Assembly (NCBI RefSeq): GCF_016907955.1
Contig: NZ_JAFBCX010000019.1
Location: 62,001-126,000, forward strand
DNA from: Lentzea nigeriaca
GTDB taxonomy: Bacteria; Actinomycetota; Actinomycetes; Mycobacteriales; Pseudonocardiaceae
Length of the DNA stretch: 64,000 nt
Direction of reading: 5' to 3'
Shown in pieces: positions 7,817 to 15,947 of the stretch (the stretch's first letter is position 1; every line of letters starts with the position of its first letter). Position numbers and translations under genes: made by a program. Below the pieces are notes generated by a model. The model saw nothing but the letters and a program-made list of their open reading frames with translations. It was not told the origin of the DNA and ran no database searches.

Positions 7817-8557
7817 ATGTGGGACCCGGCGCAGTACCTGGCCTTCGCCGATCACCGGGCGCGGCCGTTCTATGAACTCGTGGCACGCGTGGGGGCCGCG
7901 GAGCCTCGCCGCGTGGTGGACGTGGGCTGCGGGCCCGGAAATCTGACCGCGTCGTTGTCCTCGCGGTGGCCGTCCGCTGTCGTGGAGGCGTTCGACTCGT
8001 CGTCCGAGATGGTCGAGGCCGCCCGCGCCGCGGGCGTGGATGCTCGCGTCGACGACGTGACGACCTGGGAACCGTTGCCGGACACCGATGTCGTGGTGTC
8101 CAACGCGGTCCTGCAGTGGGTTCCGTCACATCCCTCGATCGTGTCGAAGTGGACCGGGGCGCTCCCGGTCGGCGCGTGGCTCGCCTTCCAGGTGCCCGGC
8201 AACCACGCCGACGCGTCGCACCGGCTCATCCGCGAGGTCGCCGGACCGTCGCTGGCGCACGTCTTCCGGTCGGAGAAGCCCGTTCTGGAACCCGTGGAGT
8301 ACGCCGAACGGCTGGCGGACTGCTCCTCTGTGGACGCCTGGGAAACCACGTACGTGCAGCGGCTCTCCGGACCCGATCCCGTGCTCGAATGGGTTAGTGG
8401 CACGGCTTTGCGGCCGGTGCGCGCGGCACTGTCCTCATCGGACTGGGAGGCCTACGTGGCGGAACTGGCGCCGCGGCTGCGCGAGGCGTACCCGGCGCGA
8501 GCCGACGGCACGACGTGGTTCCCGTTCAGGCGGATCTTCGTGGTGGCGCAGGTGTGA
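7817..8557 (+). CDS. tam: Trans-aconitate 2-methyltransferase
   Basis: 246 residues from ATG 7817. The N-terminus MWDPAQYLAFADHRARPF is the hallmark of Tam, which methyl-esterifies trans-aconitate, an aconitase inhibitor formed spontaneously from cis-aconitate. SAM-binding motif I is VVDVGCGPGNLT, followed by the acidic strand VEAFDSSSEMV and the motif NAVLQWVPSH. Length matches the family (about 250). A strong palindrome ends 3 bases upstream of the start, so expression is likely repressor-controlled. Confidence 0.93.
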   Translation: MWDPAQYLAFADHRARPFYELVARVGAAEPRRVVDVGCGPGNLTASLSSRWPSAVVEAFDSSSEMVEAARAAGVDARVDDVTTWEPLPDTDVVVSNAVLQWVPSHPSIVSKWTGALPVGAWLAFQVPGNHADASHRLIREVAGPSLAHVFRSEKPVLEPVEYAERLADCSSVDAWETTYVQRLSGPDPVLEWVSGTALRPVRAALSSSDWEAYVAELAPRLREAYPARADGTTWFPFRRIFVVAQV

Positions 8558-8563
8558 AGATCG

Positions 8564-8845
8564 TCACGCCCGAGGTGTCCCGGAGGGAGTGACGGGCCGT
8601 CCGTTGGCCTCCTCCTGGTGCCGCCACGGAGCCTTCTCGGCGGCCTTCTCCGCAGCGTCCGCGGCGAGGTCTTTCGCCTGGTGGGCGGCCTCGAACGCCT
8701 TGTCCTTGGCTTGGCTCGCCGTCCGGCGCACCGTGGGGTTCTCGATGAAGCGGTGCCACAGGCGCACGATCTGGTCGTAGCGCTCCCGTCCGGCCTTCGC
8801 GCCGAGCACGTAACCGATCGCCGCGCCGACCAAGATGCCCTTCAT
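8564..8845 (-). CDS. YtxH-like small membrane-associated protein
   Basis: 93 residues from ATG 8845. The N-terminus MKGILVGAAIGYVLGAKAG is a glycine-rich membrane segment of the YtxH type, ending in AGRERYDQI. A long Ala/Lys/Glu-rich amphipathic helix follows (AKDKAFEAAHQAKDLAADAA), giving a coiled, LEA-like tail. Such proteins are common in actinobacteria and have been linked to general stress, but their function is unproven. It converges on tam, with 6 bases between the stops. Confidence 0.8.
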   Translation of the reverse strand: MKGILVGAAIGYVLGAKAGRERYDQIVRLWHRFIENPTVRRTASQAKDKAFEAAHQAKDLAADAAEKAAEKAPWRHQEEANGRPVTPSGTPRA

Positions 8846-8989
8846 GCGGGTCTCCTCTCACATCGTGCCTGGTCAGGACCCATCTTGCCGCAAAGTGGGG
8901 GGTGGTTGCAGAACCCGTTTTGAGGCTCATGTAGAGTTACCCACTGTCAGGAGGAACCAAGCCTGACAGGCAAGAACACAACAGAACAT

Positions 8990-9062
8990 TCCCCCATAGC
9001 TCAATTGGCAGAGCATGCGACTGTTAATCGCAGGGTTACTGGTTCGAGTCCAGTTGGGGGAG
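8990..9062 (+). tRNA. tRNA-Asn (GTT anticodon)
   Basis: 73-nt cloverleaf. Acceptor TCCCCCA (8990-8996) pairs with TGGGGGA (9055-9061), with discriminator G9062. The D arm is GCTC...GAGC. The anticodon loop CTGTTAA has GTT at 9023-9025, and the T loop is TTCGAGT. CCA is not encoded. An 8-bp inverted repeat (CTGTCAGG 8944-8951, CCTGACAG 8962-8969) precedes it in the leader and may guide processing. Confidence 0.96.
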
Positions 9063-9068
9063 CTTCCC

Positions 9069-9097
9069 AGACCCTAGTCATCCAACTGGGGTCTTTT
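9069..9097 (+). terminator. Intrinsic terminator after tRNA-Asn
   Basis: AGACCC (9069-9074) pairs with GGGTCT (9089-9094), followed by a short T run. It lies 7 bases after the tRNA and before the next gene. Confidence 0.7.
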
Positions 9098-9128
9098 GGT
9101 TTCGGGGGCTGTGCGTGACTTTGGGTGC

Positions 9129-9986
9129 ATGCCCCGGTTCACGAACCTCCGCCGCATCTCGTCGTTGGACCCGCTGGCCGACCACGAGGAGATCATGAGG
9201 ATCTCCTCCGGCCTCGAGTTCCCGTGGGACTACCAGAAGTCGCTGGAGCTGGCTCTGTTCCGCACGTACTGCGTTCCGACGATCTCGGGCCTGCTGGAGC
9301 GCACCGGCGAGTTCGAACGCCGCCCGCAGAAGCGCTACGACGACACCGCGGTGCTCATGGCGGAGCTCGTCGAGCACGGCTATGACTCACCGCGCGGCCG
9401 TGAGGCGCTGCGGGTCGTCAACCGCCAGCACGGCCGTTACGACATCTCCAACGACGACATGCTGTACGTGCTGTCGACGTTCATCTACGACCCGATCGAC
9501 TGGCTCGGGCAGTACGGCTGGAGGCCGTTGACGCGCAACGAGGAGCTGGCCGCGTTCCACTTCTACCGCGCGGTCGGCTCCCGCATGGGAATCCGGGACA
9601 TTCCGGCGGACTTCGACGTGTTCCGCGCCTTCAAATCGGCCTACGAACAGCAGCACTTCGTGTTCGCGCCGTCGAACCGCCGCATCGGCCAGTACACGCT
9701 CGACCTGTTCTGCTCGTGGTACCCGCCGGTGCTGAAGCCGGTGGTCTCCAGGGCCGTGGTCGCGATGCTGGATCCGTTGATGGTCCGCGCGTTCGGCTTC
9801 GACGCACCGCCCGCCTGGGTAGGGGTGCTCGGGCGGCTCGCGTTGCGCGTGCGGGCACTGGTGGTGCGCCGGATGCCCGTGCGGAGGGCCCTGAAGCTCA
9901 CCAGCACGCCCAACCGCACGTACCCCGGCTATCCCGCCGGCTACCGGCCGTCGGACCTCGGGGCGATCTCCAGCACCGCGCCCTGA
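9129..9986 (+). CDS. Oxygenase-MpaB / rubber-oxygenase-domain (DUF2236-type) protein
   Basis: 285 residues from ATG 9129 (MPRFTNLRRISSLDPLADHEEI). The fold pattern of the ER-bound oxygenase MpaB/latex-clearing oxygenase catalytic domain is suggested by FPWDYQKSLELALFRTYCVP, then the helical blocks DDTAVLMAELVEHGYDSPRG and LSTFIYDPIDWLGQYGWRP. These proteins are predicted haem oxygenases acting on hydrophobic substrates; the substrate here is unknown. An upstream in-frame start at 9096 would overlap the tRNA terminator and is less likely. The last 46 bases overlap the convergent GNAT gene. Confidence 0.75.
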   Translation: MPRFTNLRRISSLDPLADHEEIMRISSGLEFPWDYQKSLELALFRTYCVPTISGLLERTGEFERRPQKRYDDTAVLMAELVEHGYDSPRGREALRVVNRQHGRYDISNDDMLYVLSTFIYDPIDWLGQYGWRPLTRNEELAAFHFYRAVGSRMGIRDIPADFDVFRAFKSAYEQQHFVFAPSNRRIGQYTLDLFCSWYPPVLKPVVSRAVVAMLDPLMVRAFGFDAPPAWVGVLGRLALRVRALVVRRMPVRRALKLTSTPNRTYPGYPAGYRPSDLGAISSTAP

Positions 9987-10402
9987 CCGTTGAGCGTGAA
10001 CCCCATGGCCTTGAGGAACTCGTTGCCGGGCTTGAAGTCCGTGAGGCTCACGTGCACGTGCGTGATCTCGGGGTAGCGCTCGGTGAGCGCCCTGGCCATC
10101 TCCCTGCCGATGCCCCACCTGCGCAGATCCTTCGGAACGAGGAAGAAGCCGATGCTGGCGTGGCCCGGCGACGGGTGGTCCAGCACCAGGTCGACGAACC
10201 CGATCATGCCCTGCGCCTCGGCGACCAGCAGCTGCTTCTGCTCGAACCGCGTGCCCTCCGGCAACGCGTAGAAGAGACTCTGCACGTCACCGGGCCCGGA
10301 CGGATGACCCATGGCAGCCTGGAACCAGTCGTCGCAGTAGGCGAACAGCCGCAGCACCTCGGGCTCGTCCGCCGGGGTGAAGTCGCGGAGGGTCAAACGC
10401 AC
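9941..10402 (-). CDS. GNAT-family N-acetyltransferase
   Basis: 153 residues from ATG 10402. The GNAT fold is readable: MRLTLRDFTPADEPEVLRLF at the start, the central beta-strand block GMIGFVDLVLDHPSPGHA, and the acetyl-CoA pyrophosphate loop in VPKDLRRWGIGREMARAL (R/Q-x-x-G-x-G/A form). The substrate is not predictable. It converges with the MpaB-like gene, overlapping it by 46 bases, and lies 104 bases from the CAT-anticodon tRNA on the other strand. Confidence 0.88.
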   Translation of the reverse strand: MRLTLRDFTPADEPEVLRLFAYCDDWFQAAMGHPSGPGDVQSLFYALPEGTRFEQKQLLVAEAQGMIGFVDLVLDHPSPGHASIGFFLVPKDLRRWGIGREMARALTERYPEITHVHVSLTDFKPGNEFLKAMGFTLNGQGAVLEIAPRSDGR

Positions 10403-10506
10403 GCGTGCAGCCTATGTGTCGCTCGCCACGGGGGCGCGCAAGGCCCGTTCGGCGTGATCGGTATCCTCCACCACGCAGCGTTAGCGGCTCTCCCCGCCGC
10501 TGCGAG

Positions 10507-10584
10507 GGGGCAGTAGCTCAACCGGTCAGAGCAGCAGACTCATAATCTGTCAGGTTGTCGGTTCGAATCCGACCTGCCCCACCA
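10507..10584 (+). tRNA. tRNA-Met (CAT anticodon), CCA encoded
   Basis: Acceptor GGGGCAG (10507-10513) pairs with CTGCCCC (10574-10580), then discriminator A10581 and genomic CCA (10582-10584). The anticodon loop is CTCATAA, and the T arm is GTCGG/TTCGAAT/CCGAC. The fully paired first acceptor base pair excludes initiator tRNA-fMet. Elongator tRNA-Met is most likely; tRNA-Ile2, whose CAT anticodon is lysidine-modified, cannot be excluded by eye. Confidence 0.9.
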
Positions 10585-10591
10585 GACTGAC

Positions 10592-10612
10592 CAGCACGGA
10601 CAGGCCGTGCTG
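10592..10612 (+). terminator. Hairpin after tRNA-Met
   Basis: A perfect 8-bp inverted repeat, CAGCACGG (10592-10599) and CCGTGCTG (10605-10612), with a 5-base loop. It starts 8 bases after the CCA end. There is no T-tract. Confidence 0.6.
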
Positions 10613-10931
10613 CGGAGCTGGCTCGCCTCCCCCCACGGTGAAGGGTCTGGCAGCAGCCCAGCAGGCGCGATAGGTCGTTTCGTGCCTTCAACGTGGCAAC
10701 TTCTGTGCTGCCGATGAATCCGGTCGACCCGGCGATGCCGTTGCTCCTGCTCGACCTGCTCTTGGGTGCAGCTCGCTGCCGATCGTCGTGACCGAGCGCC
10801 TTCGGCGGATTGAAACGTCGGACTTCGCCCTGGTCTCGTGACACTGTTGGATGGCGCCCGAGTCCTGCGACCCTCGCAACGCGAAGATCGACGGGCCGCT
10901 CACCTGTGGGTGATCGAGGAGGACGAGGGCA
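10613..10931. other. 319-base stretch with no recognisable gene
   Basis: No convincing open frame on either strand, and less regular codon-position bias than the neighbours. The last ~80 bases read in one frame as a possible peptide (AAHLWVIEEDEGSEAL) that runs into the HAD gene start, so a decayed upstream gene is possible but not shown. Lying just downstream of a tRNA gene, the stretch could mark an old insertion. I found no second copy of the tRNA 3' end within the following kilobase. Confidence 0.4.
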
Positions 10932-11573
10932 GTGAAGCGCTACATATTGTTCGATCACGACGGCGTTCTGGTGGACACCGAATTCTGGTACTTCCAGGCG
11001 GGAGCACGCGCTCTCGCCGAGATCGGTGTGATCCTGGACAAGGATCAGTACCTCAGCGACATGGGCCAGGGACTGGGAACCTGGGCCCAGGCCAAGGCGG
11101 CAGGTGTCGACGAGCACACCATCGGCAGGCAGCGCGCGGTCCGGGACGCCTACTACCAGGAGTACCTGAGAACCGAGTCGATCGAGATCGAAGGCGTCGT
11201 CGAGACCCTGGCCGAACTGTCGAAGTTCGTCCGCATGGCTGTCGTGACTACCGCGAAGCGCGCGGATTTCGACATCATCCACGAGAAGCGCAGGATCAGT
11301 CAGTTCATGGACTTCGTCCTTGCGCGCGAGGACTACACGCTCGCCAAGCCGCACCCGGAGCCGTACCTGACCGGCCTGGATCGGCTGGGGGCGAGCAGGG
11401 AGGAAACTCTGGTCGTCGAGGATTCGGCACGGGGGCTTCGCTCGGCGGTTGCCGCCGGTATCGACTGCGCCGTCGTCCACAATGAATTCACGAAAGGGCA
11501 TGATTTCTCCGGAGCCCGCTACCGGATCCGGACCCTGGCGGAACTGAAGGAAACCATCCTGAATTCAAAATGA
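10932..11573 (+). CDS. HAD-family hydrolase (beta-phosphoglucomutase-like)
   Basis: 213 residues from GTG 10932. HAD motif I is FDHDGVLVDTE (Asp8 nucleophile, Asp10), motif II AVVTTAKR, motif III KPHPEPY and motif IV VVEDSARGLRSA. A helical cap domain sits between motifs I and II, so it is subfamily IA, with phosphatase or phosphomutase activity on a small phosphate ester. The 3' end is unusually AT-rich for this window (ATCCTGAATTCAAAATGA), and the gene stands alone after a tRNA and a non-coding stretch. Both fit horizontal acquisition but do not prove it. Confidence 0.88.
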   Translation: MKRYILFDHDGVLVDTEFWYFQAGARALAEIGVILDKDQYLSDMGQGLGTWAQAKAAGVDEHTIGRQRAVRDAYYQEYLRTESIEIEGVVETLAELSKFVRMAVVTTAKRADFDIIHEKRRISQFMDFVLAREDYTLAKPHPEPYLTGLDRLGASREETLVVEDSARGLRSAVAAGIDCAVVHNEFTKGHDFSGARYRIRTLAELKETILNSK

Positions 11574-11716
11574 GGGCCTGCGCAGTGCAGGGCGGAGTCT
11601 GCTGTCGTCGCCTCCCCTGAGATCTTCGGGGATGGCTGCACCTCGTTTCGGCACCTGCTGTTCCGGCGGCCGCCGGCCGCGACTCCGGTCAGCGCGAGTC
11701 CGCGTGTCTGGAGCGC

Positions 11717-12283
11717 TCAGCCCGTCGCGTTGACCTTCAAGCCTTCCACGTAGATGGACAGGAAGCGCTGCCACTCCTCCGGCGAGTCCCTGATGACCTG
11801 GGCCATCGCCCTGGTCAGCGTGGCCATGTCCGCGATCGAGTAGTCGGGGCGGAGCACCCCGGCCTCGACCGCGCGCGTGATCAGGATTTCGGCGTGGCCC
11901 GCTCCCCGGTGGCAGGCCGAGACGATCTCCGGGGCGTCGGGCAGGTCGCGGGCCAGGACGTCGTTGAGGCCGCGGTCCTGGGCCTGCAGGGCGTAGAGGT
12001 CGTCGAGGTAGCCGGCGAACGCGTGCCACGGGTCCGGGTCGGCCAGGGCCTTCGCGCCGATGTCGTCCAGGGCGGCGAGGCGTTCGGGGAAGATCGCCGC
12101 CACGAAGTCCTCGCGGGTCGGGAAGTGCTTGTAGAGGGTGCCGATGCTGACCTCGGCGCGGCGGGCGATGTGTTCCAGCGGGACGTCGAGGCCGCGTTCG
12201 GCGAACAGGTGCGCGGCCGCCGTCAGCAGCTTCTCGCGGTTGCGTGCCGCGTCCGCACGCAGGGGCCTCGACGCGGTGACCAT
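11717..12283 (-). CDS. TetR-family repressor
   Basis: 188 residues from ATG 12283. The helix-turn-helix is at about residues 15-60: LLTAAAHLFAERGLDVPLEH, then VSIGTLYKHFPTREDF, a classic TetR signature. The ligand-binding half is divergent. It is divergently transcribed from an SDR gene across 110 bases that hold two copies of a palindrome, so it most likely represses itself and the SDR gene. The 143 bases after its stop carry no gene. Confidence 0.93.
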   Translation of the reverse strand: MVTASRPLRADAARNREKLLTAAAHLFAERGLDVPLEHIARRAEVSIGTLYKHFPTREDFVAAIFPERLAALDDIGAKALADPDPWHAFAGYLDDLYALQAQDRGLNDVLARDLPDAPEIVSACHRGAGHAEILITRAVEAGVLRPDYSIADMATLTRAMAQVIRDSPEEWQRFLSIYVEGLKVNATG

Positions 12284-12308
12284 GTGCGGATCCTACTCAG
12301 CGGCTAAG

Positions 12309-12368
12309 TCGAGGGTGCCCTCGAATTTTGTGGTAGCGTCGGCGACGGTAAGTCGAGGGTGTCCTCGA
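12309..12368. promoter_or_regulatory. Twin TetR operators between the TetR and SDR genes
   Basis: Site 1 (12309-12324) is TCGAGGG-TG-CCCTCGA, a perfect 7-bp-arm palindrome. Site 2 (12353-12368) is TCGAGGG-TG-TCCTCGA with one mismatch. Both are preceded by TAAG and followed by ATT, and their centres are 44 bp apart (about four helical turns), so bound dimers would sit on the same DNA face. Confidence 0.78.
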
Positions 12369-12393
12369 ATTAGCGTCGGAAGGGTGAAACCTC

Positions 12394-13095
12394 ATGTCTC
12401 CCACCGCGGTTGTGGTTGGTGTTGGTCCTGGGCTCGGCATGTCGATGGCGCACCGGTTCGGTCGTGAGGGGCACGACGTCGTGCTGGTCTCACGCGGCAG
12501 CGAGCGGCATCCCGGCTACGTCGCCGCGCTCGCCGAGGCGGGGGTGAAGGCGCGGGCGTTCGCGGTCGACGTGCGGGACCGGGAGAAGCTGTTGTCCACT
12601 TTGGACCAGATCGGGCCGGTCGACGTCGTGTACTACGGGCCTGGTGCCACCGATCTGAGCGAGGTGCCCGTGGAGATCACGTCGACCACCTCGGACGAGG
12701 CACGGGTGGCCATGCGGTGGCTCTACCCGGCCATCGACATCGTCGGGCACGTGTTGCCCGGCGTGATCGAACGCGGCGGTGGTCTGCTGTTCGCCGGTGG
12801 GCTCAGTGCGGTGCAGCCGATGCCGGTGCTCGGTGCGCTCGCCCTCACCGCGGCCGCGTTGCGCAACTACGCGTTGACTCTCAACGCGGCGCTGGCCGAC
12901 AAGGGGGTGTACGCGGGCACGCTCACCATCGGTGGCGTCGTCGAGCGCGGTGACATCCACAAGCTGGTGGCGAGCAGGCCCGAGCAGTTCGGGGACCTGG
13001 CCGGGCACACGCTCGACCCCGACGAGGTCGCGGAGACGGCGTGGCGGATGTTCGTCAAGCGGGACCGTGCTGAGGAGGTGTTCTCGGTCCTCTAG
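12394..13095 (+). CDS. SDR-family NAD(P)-binding protein lacking the YxxxK motif
   Basis: 233 residues from ATG 12394. The Rossmann start VVVGVGPGLGMSMAHRF gives the glycine-rich dinucleotide loop, and VVLVSRGSERH is the second strand. VDVVYYGPG replaces the NNAG block. At the catalytic position the usual YxxxK is missing: after the GGLSAV strand the helix reads LGALALTAAALRNYALTL. It may be a non-catalytic or unusual SDR, or use another residue. Twin TetR operators lie directly upstream, so expression should be inducible by the TetR ligand. Confidence 0.82.
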   Translation: MSPTAVVVGVGPGLGMSMAHRFGREGHDVVLVSRGSERHPGYVAALAEAGVKARAFAVDVRDREKLLSTLDQIGPVDVVYYGPGATDLSEVPVEITSTTSDEARVAMRWLYPAIDIVGHVLPGVIERGGGLLFAGGLSAVQPMPVLGALALTAAALRNYALTLNAALADKGVYAGTLTIGGVVERGDIHKLVASRPEQFGDLAGHTLDPDEVAETAWRMFVKRDRAEEVFSVL

Positions 13096-13120
13096 CGCGT
13101 CGATGCGAGCTTGAGCCTCG

Positions 13121-13999
13121 GTGACTACGGTTGAACACGTGCGAGTGGCGACGTGGAACGTGAACTCGGTCAAGCAGCGCGTGCCGAGGCTCCTGCCCTG
13201 GCTGGACCAGCGCAAACCGGATGTCGTGTGCCTGCAGGAGACCAAGCTCGCCGACGAGGCCTTCACCGCCCTGCTCGGCGAGGCCCTGCGCGAGCGCGGT
13301 TACGAGGTGGCGCTGTTCGGCGAAACGCAGTGGAACGGCGTGGCGTTGTTGTCGCGCGTCGGCTTGGACGACGTCGCGGTCGGGGTGGCCGGGGCGCCGG
13401 GCTTCCCGCACGTCGAGGCACGCGCCGTGGCCGCCACGTGTGGTGGGGTGCGCGTGCATTCGCTGTACGTGCCGAATGGTCGTGAGCCCGAGTCCGACCA
13501 CTACAAGTACAAGCTGGAGTGGCTCGCCGCTCTGCGCGATGTCCTGAAGACCGGGCCCGAGGACGCCGTGGTGTGCGGTGACATCAACATCGCGCCCACC
13601 GGCGCGGACGTCTTCGATCCCGAGGCCTACATCGGGCAGACGCACGTCACGGAGCCCGAACGTGCCGCGCTGCAGGCGATTCAGGCGCTCGGGTTCCACG
13701 ACGTGGTGCGGGACCGGTGGCCCGACGAGCGGATCTTCAGCTACTGGGACTACCGGGCCGGGATGTTCCACCGGGACCTGGGGATGCGGATCGACCTGAT
13801 CCTGGCGACCACTTCCGTCGCGTCGCGGGTCAAGGCGGCGTGGATCGACCGGCACGCGCGGAAGGGGACCGGGCCCAGTGATCACGCGCCGGTGATCGTC
13901 GACCTCGACGAGGCGCCGGACGGCGACATCGGGCCCGTGGTGCCGCCGCCGTCGTCGCCGGGGGCGAAGAAGAAGGTCAAGCTGCCCCAGGCAAAGTGA
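13121..13999 (+). CDS. xthA: Exodeoxyribonuclease III
   Basis: 292 residues from GTG 13121; GTG 13139 (MRVATWNVNS) is an equally good start and matches most family members. It has the exonuclease-endonuclease-phosphatase fold with NVNSVKQRV, CLQETKLAD, GDINIAPTGADVFD, the RIDLIL strand and the catalytic SDHAPVIVDL end. It repairs abasic sites and processes 3' ends. The C-terminus carries a Pro/Lys-rich tail (PPPSSPGAKKKVKLPQAK). Its last 23 bases overlap the convergent sensor-kinase gene. Confidence 0.94.
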   Translation: MTTVEHVRVATWNVNSVKQRVPRLLPWLDQRKPDVVCLQETKLADEAFTALLGEALRERGYEVALFGETQWNGVALLSRVGLDDVAVGVAGAPGFPHVEARAVAATCGGVRVHSLYVPNGREPESDHYKYKLEWLAALRDVLKTGPEDAVVCGDINIAPTGADVFDPEAYIGQTHVTEPERAALQAIQALGFHDVVRDRWPDERIFSYWDYRAGMFHRDLGMRIDLILATTSVASRVKAAWIDRHARKGTGPSDHAPVIVDLDEAPDGDIGPVVPPPSSPGAKKKVKLPQAK

Positions 14000-15275
14000 C
14001 GGTGAAGGCGGCCCCGCCCTCCGGCGCCGGCCCCGCCGAGATCGTGCCACCCATCCGCGTCACCAGCCCGTGTACCAGCGCGAGCCCGACCCCGGTGCCG
14101 ACCGGCCGCGAGTCCTGGTACCGGGCGTGCAGCACACCCCGGTCGAACGCCACCGCATAGTCCTCCGGCGCCAGCCCAGGCCCGCCGTCGCGCACCTCCA
14201 GCACCGACGAGAGGGCGAGCACGACGGGGCGGCCGGCGGGGGTCACGCGCAGGGCGTTTTCCAGCAGGCCGTCGATGACCTGGCGCAGGCGGCGGGCGTC
14301 GGCGTGCACGACGGGCGTGGCCGATACCTCCAGGGAGAAGGCGACGCCGCGGGCGTGGCAGCGGGCGCGCCAGACGTCCGCGGCTGAGCGCACGACCGGT
14401 TCCAGGGCCACCGGGGCCATGTCCAGGCGGAAGTCGTCGGCGCCCAGGCGGGCGAGGTCCAGGAGGTCGGTCACCAGGCGGTCCAGGCGGCGGGCCTCGT
14501 CGAGGATCACGGTGCCGACCGGGGCCACCTGGGGGCCGGAGACCACGCCGTCCGCCAGGGATTCCGCGAAGCCCGTCACGGCGGTCAGCGGGGTGCGGAG
14601 CTCATGGGAGACGGAGAGCAGGAAGTCGCGTTGGCGGGATTCGCTGCGCTGCAGGGCATCGGCCAGTTCGTTCACGGACGTGGCGACCTCGGCCAGTTCG
14701 TGGGGGCCTGACACCGGGACGCGGAGGTCTCGGCGGCCCGCGCTCATCGAGTGGGCCACGGAGGCCACTCGGCGCAGAGGCCTGGCCAGGAACGTGCCCA
14801 GGGCCAGGCCCGCCAGGCAGGCGACCACGAGGCCGACGGCCAGGGCGAAGATGATGTTGCGGACCAGTTTGCGGTAGGTGTTGCTGGTCTCGGTTTCCTG
14901 CACCAGGGCGAAGCCGCCGGCTCCTGACGGGCGGGCTTCCACGTTCAGGCGGCCGCTCACGCCGGAGACGGGCCCGCCGTTCAGCACTCGTTCGGCGTGG
15001 ACCTCGCGGGCCGCGCGCACCGCGGCGCGGTCGGAGCCGGAAACCTCGCCGGCGGAAGAGATGCGGACGATCGCGATGCCCTGGCCCTGGAAGATCTGTT
15101 CGACGCGGTTGTTGGAGATCTGGCCCGACGCCACGTCGGCCTGGTTGCGCAGGATCTCGCGGCTCACCTGTTGCGAGGTCGAGAGCACCAGGCGGCTCGA
15201 CACGACACCGGCGACGAGGACGGCGACGAACGCGACTCCCAGGCACAGCAAGGCGATCCGTACGGCGAGGTTCAT
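13977..15275 (-). CDS. Two-component sensor histidine kinase
   Basis: 432 residues from ATG 15275, which overlaps the regulator stop (ATGA). A membrane segment is at residues 5-27, an extracellular sensor loop at about 34-138, a second membrane segment at 139-161, and a HAMP domain at about 163-215. The H-box SVSHELRTPL carries phospho-acceptor His224. The ATPase domain has N- and G-box remnants (LLENALRV, RDGGPGLAPEDY, GVGLALVHGLV). It autophosphorylates and passes phosphate to the adjacent regulator. It is the last gene of a four-gene unit that begins with a secreted protein and a lipoprotein, which may be ligands or sensors for the external loop. Confidence 0.93.
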   Translation of the reverse strand: MNLAVRIALLCLGVAFVAVLVAGVVSSRLVLSTSQQVSREILRNQADVASGQISNNRVEQIFQGQGIAIVRISSAGEVSGSDRAAVRAAREVHAERVLNGGPVSGVSGRLNVEARPSGAGGFALVQETETSNTYRKLVRNIIFALAVGLVVACLAGLALGTFLARPLRRVASVAHSMSAGRRDLRVPVSGPHELAEVATSVNELADALQRSESRQRDFLLSVSHELRTPLTAVTGFAESLADGVVSGPQVAPVGTVILDEARRLDRLVTDLLDLARLGADDFRLDMAPVALEPVVRSAADVWRARCHARGVAFSLEVSATPVVHADARRLRQVIDGLLENALRVTPAGRPVVLALSSVLEVRDGGPGLAPEDYAVAFDRGVLHARYQDSRPVGTGVGLALVHGLVTRMGGTISAGPAPEGGAAFTVTLPGAA

Positions 15276-15943
15276 GACGCGTCCGCCGAGTAGCCGACGC
15301 CGCGCACCGTCCTGATTGGACTGGAAGCACCGAACTTGGCTCGCAGCTGGGCGATGTGGACGTCGACCGTGCGGGTGCCCGCCACGGAGGCGTAGCCCCA
15401 CACGGCGCTGAGGAGCTGTTCGCGCGAGAACACCTGGCGGGGGTGCTTCATCAGATAGGCGAGCAGGCCGAACTCCGTTGAGGTCAAGGACACCTCGGAA
15501 GAACCGGCGAACGCGCGCCGTTCGCCCACGTCGATCCGCACCGAACCCACCTGCAGGACTTCCGAGACGACGCCGGAGGAGCGACGCAGGACCGTGCGGA
15601 CGCGCAGAGCCAGTTCGCGCGGGCTGAAGGGTTTGGTGATGTAGTCGTCGGCGCCCAGTTCCAGGCCGAGCAGGCGGTCCACCTCGTCGTCGCGGGCCGT
15701 CACGAACAGCACCGGGGTCCAGTCGCCCGCGGCACGCAGCGCGCGGCAGACCTCGATGCCGTTCATGCCCGGCAGGCCCACGTCCAGGACCACGGCGACG
15801 GGCGACAACGAACGGACCGCGGCCAGTGCCGCGTCCCCCGAGGACTCGACGCGCACGCCGAAGCCGTCGCGCCGCAGGTACAGCGCGACGAGTTCGGCGA
15901 TCGCCGGTTCGTCCTCCACGACGAGCACCAGGCCACGTTCCAC
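15272..15943 (-). CDS. OmpR/PhoB-family response regulator
   Basis: 223 residues from ATG 15943. The receiver domain (1-120) has acidic Asp11/Glu12, phospho-acceptor Asp54 in VVLDVGLPGM, Thr in VTARDDE and Lys in ITKPFSPRE. The C-terminal winged helix (about 130-223) ends in RTVDVHIAQLRAKFG and RTVRGVGYSA. It lies 4 bases after the lipoprotein stop and overlaps the kinase start. A cognate pair with the kinase is near certain; target genes are unknown. Confidence 0.95.
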   Translation of the reverse strand: MERGLVLVVEDEPAIAELVALYLRRDGFGVRVESSGDAALAAVRSLSPVAVVLDVGLPGMNGIEVCRALRAAGDWTPVLFVTARDDEVDRLLGLELGADDYITKPFSPRELALRVRTVLRRSSGVVSEVLQVGSVRIDVGERRAFAGSSEVSLTSTEFGLLAYLMKHPRQVFSREQLLSAVWGYASVAGTRTVDVHIAQLRAKFGASSPIRTVRGVGYSADAS

Positions 15944-15947
15944 GCGT

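Noticed and set aside
9096-9128. Upstream start for the MpaB-like gene
   Set aside because: It begins inside the tRNA-Asn terminator; ATG 9129 gives a natural N-terminus.
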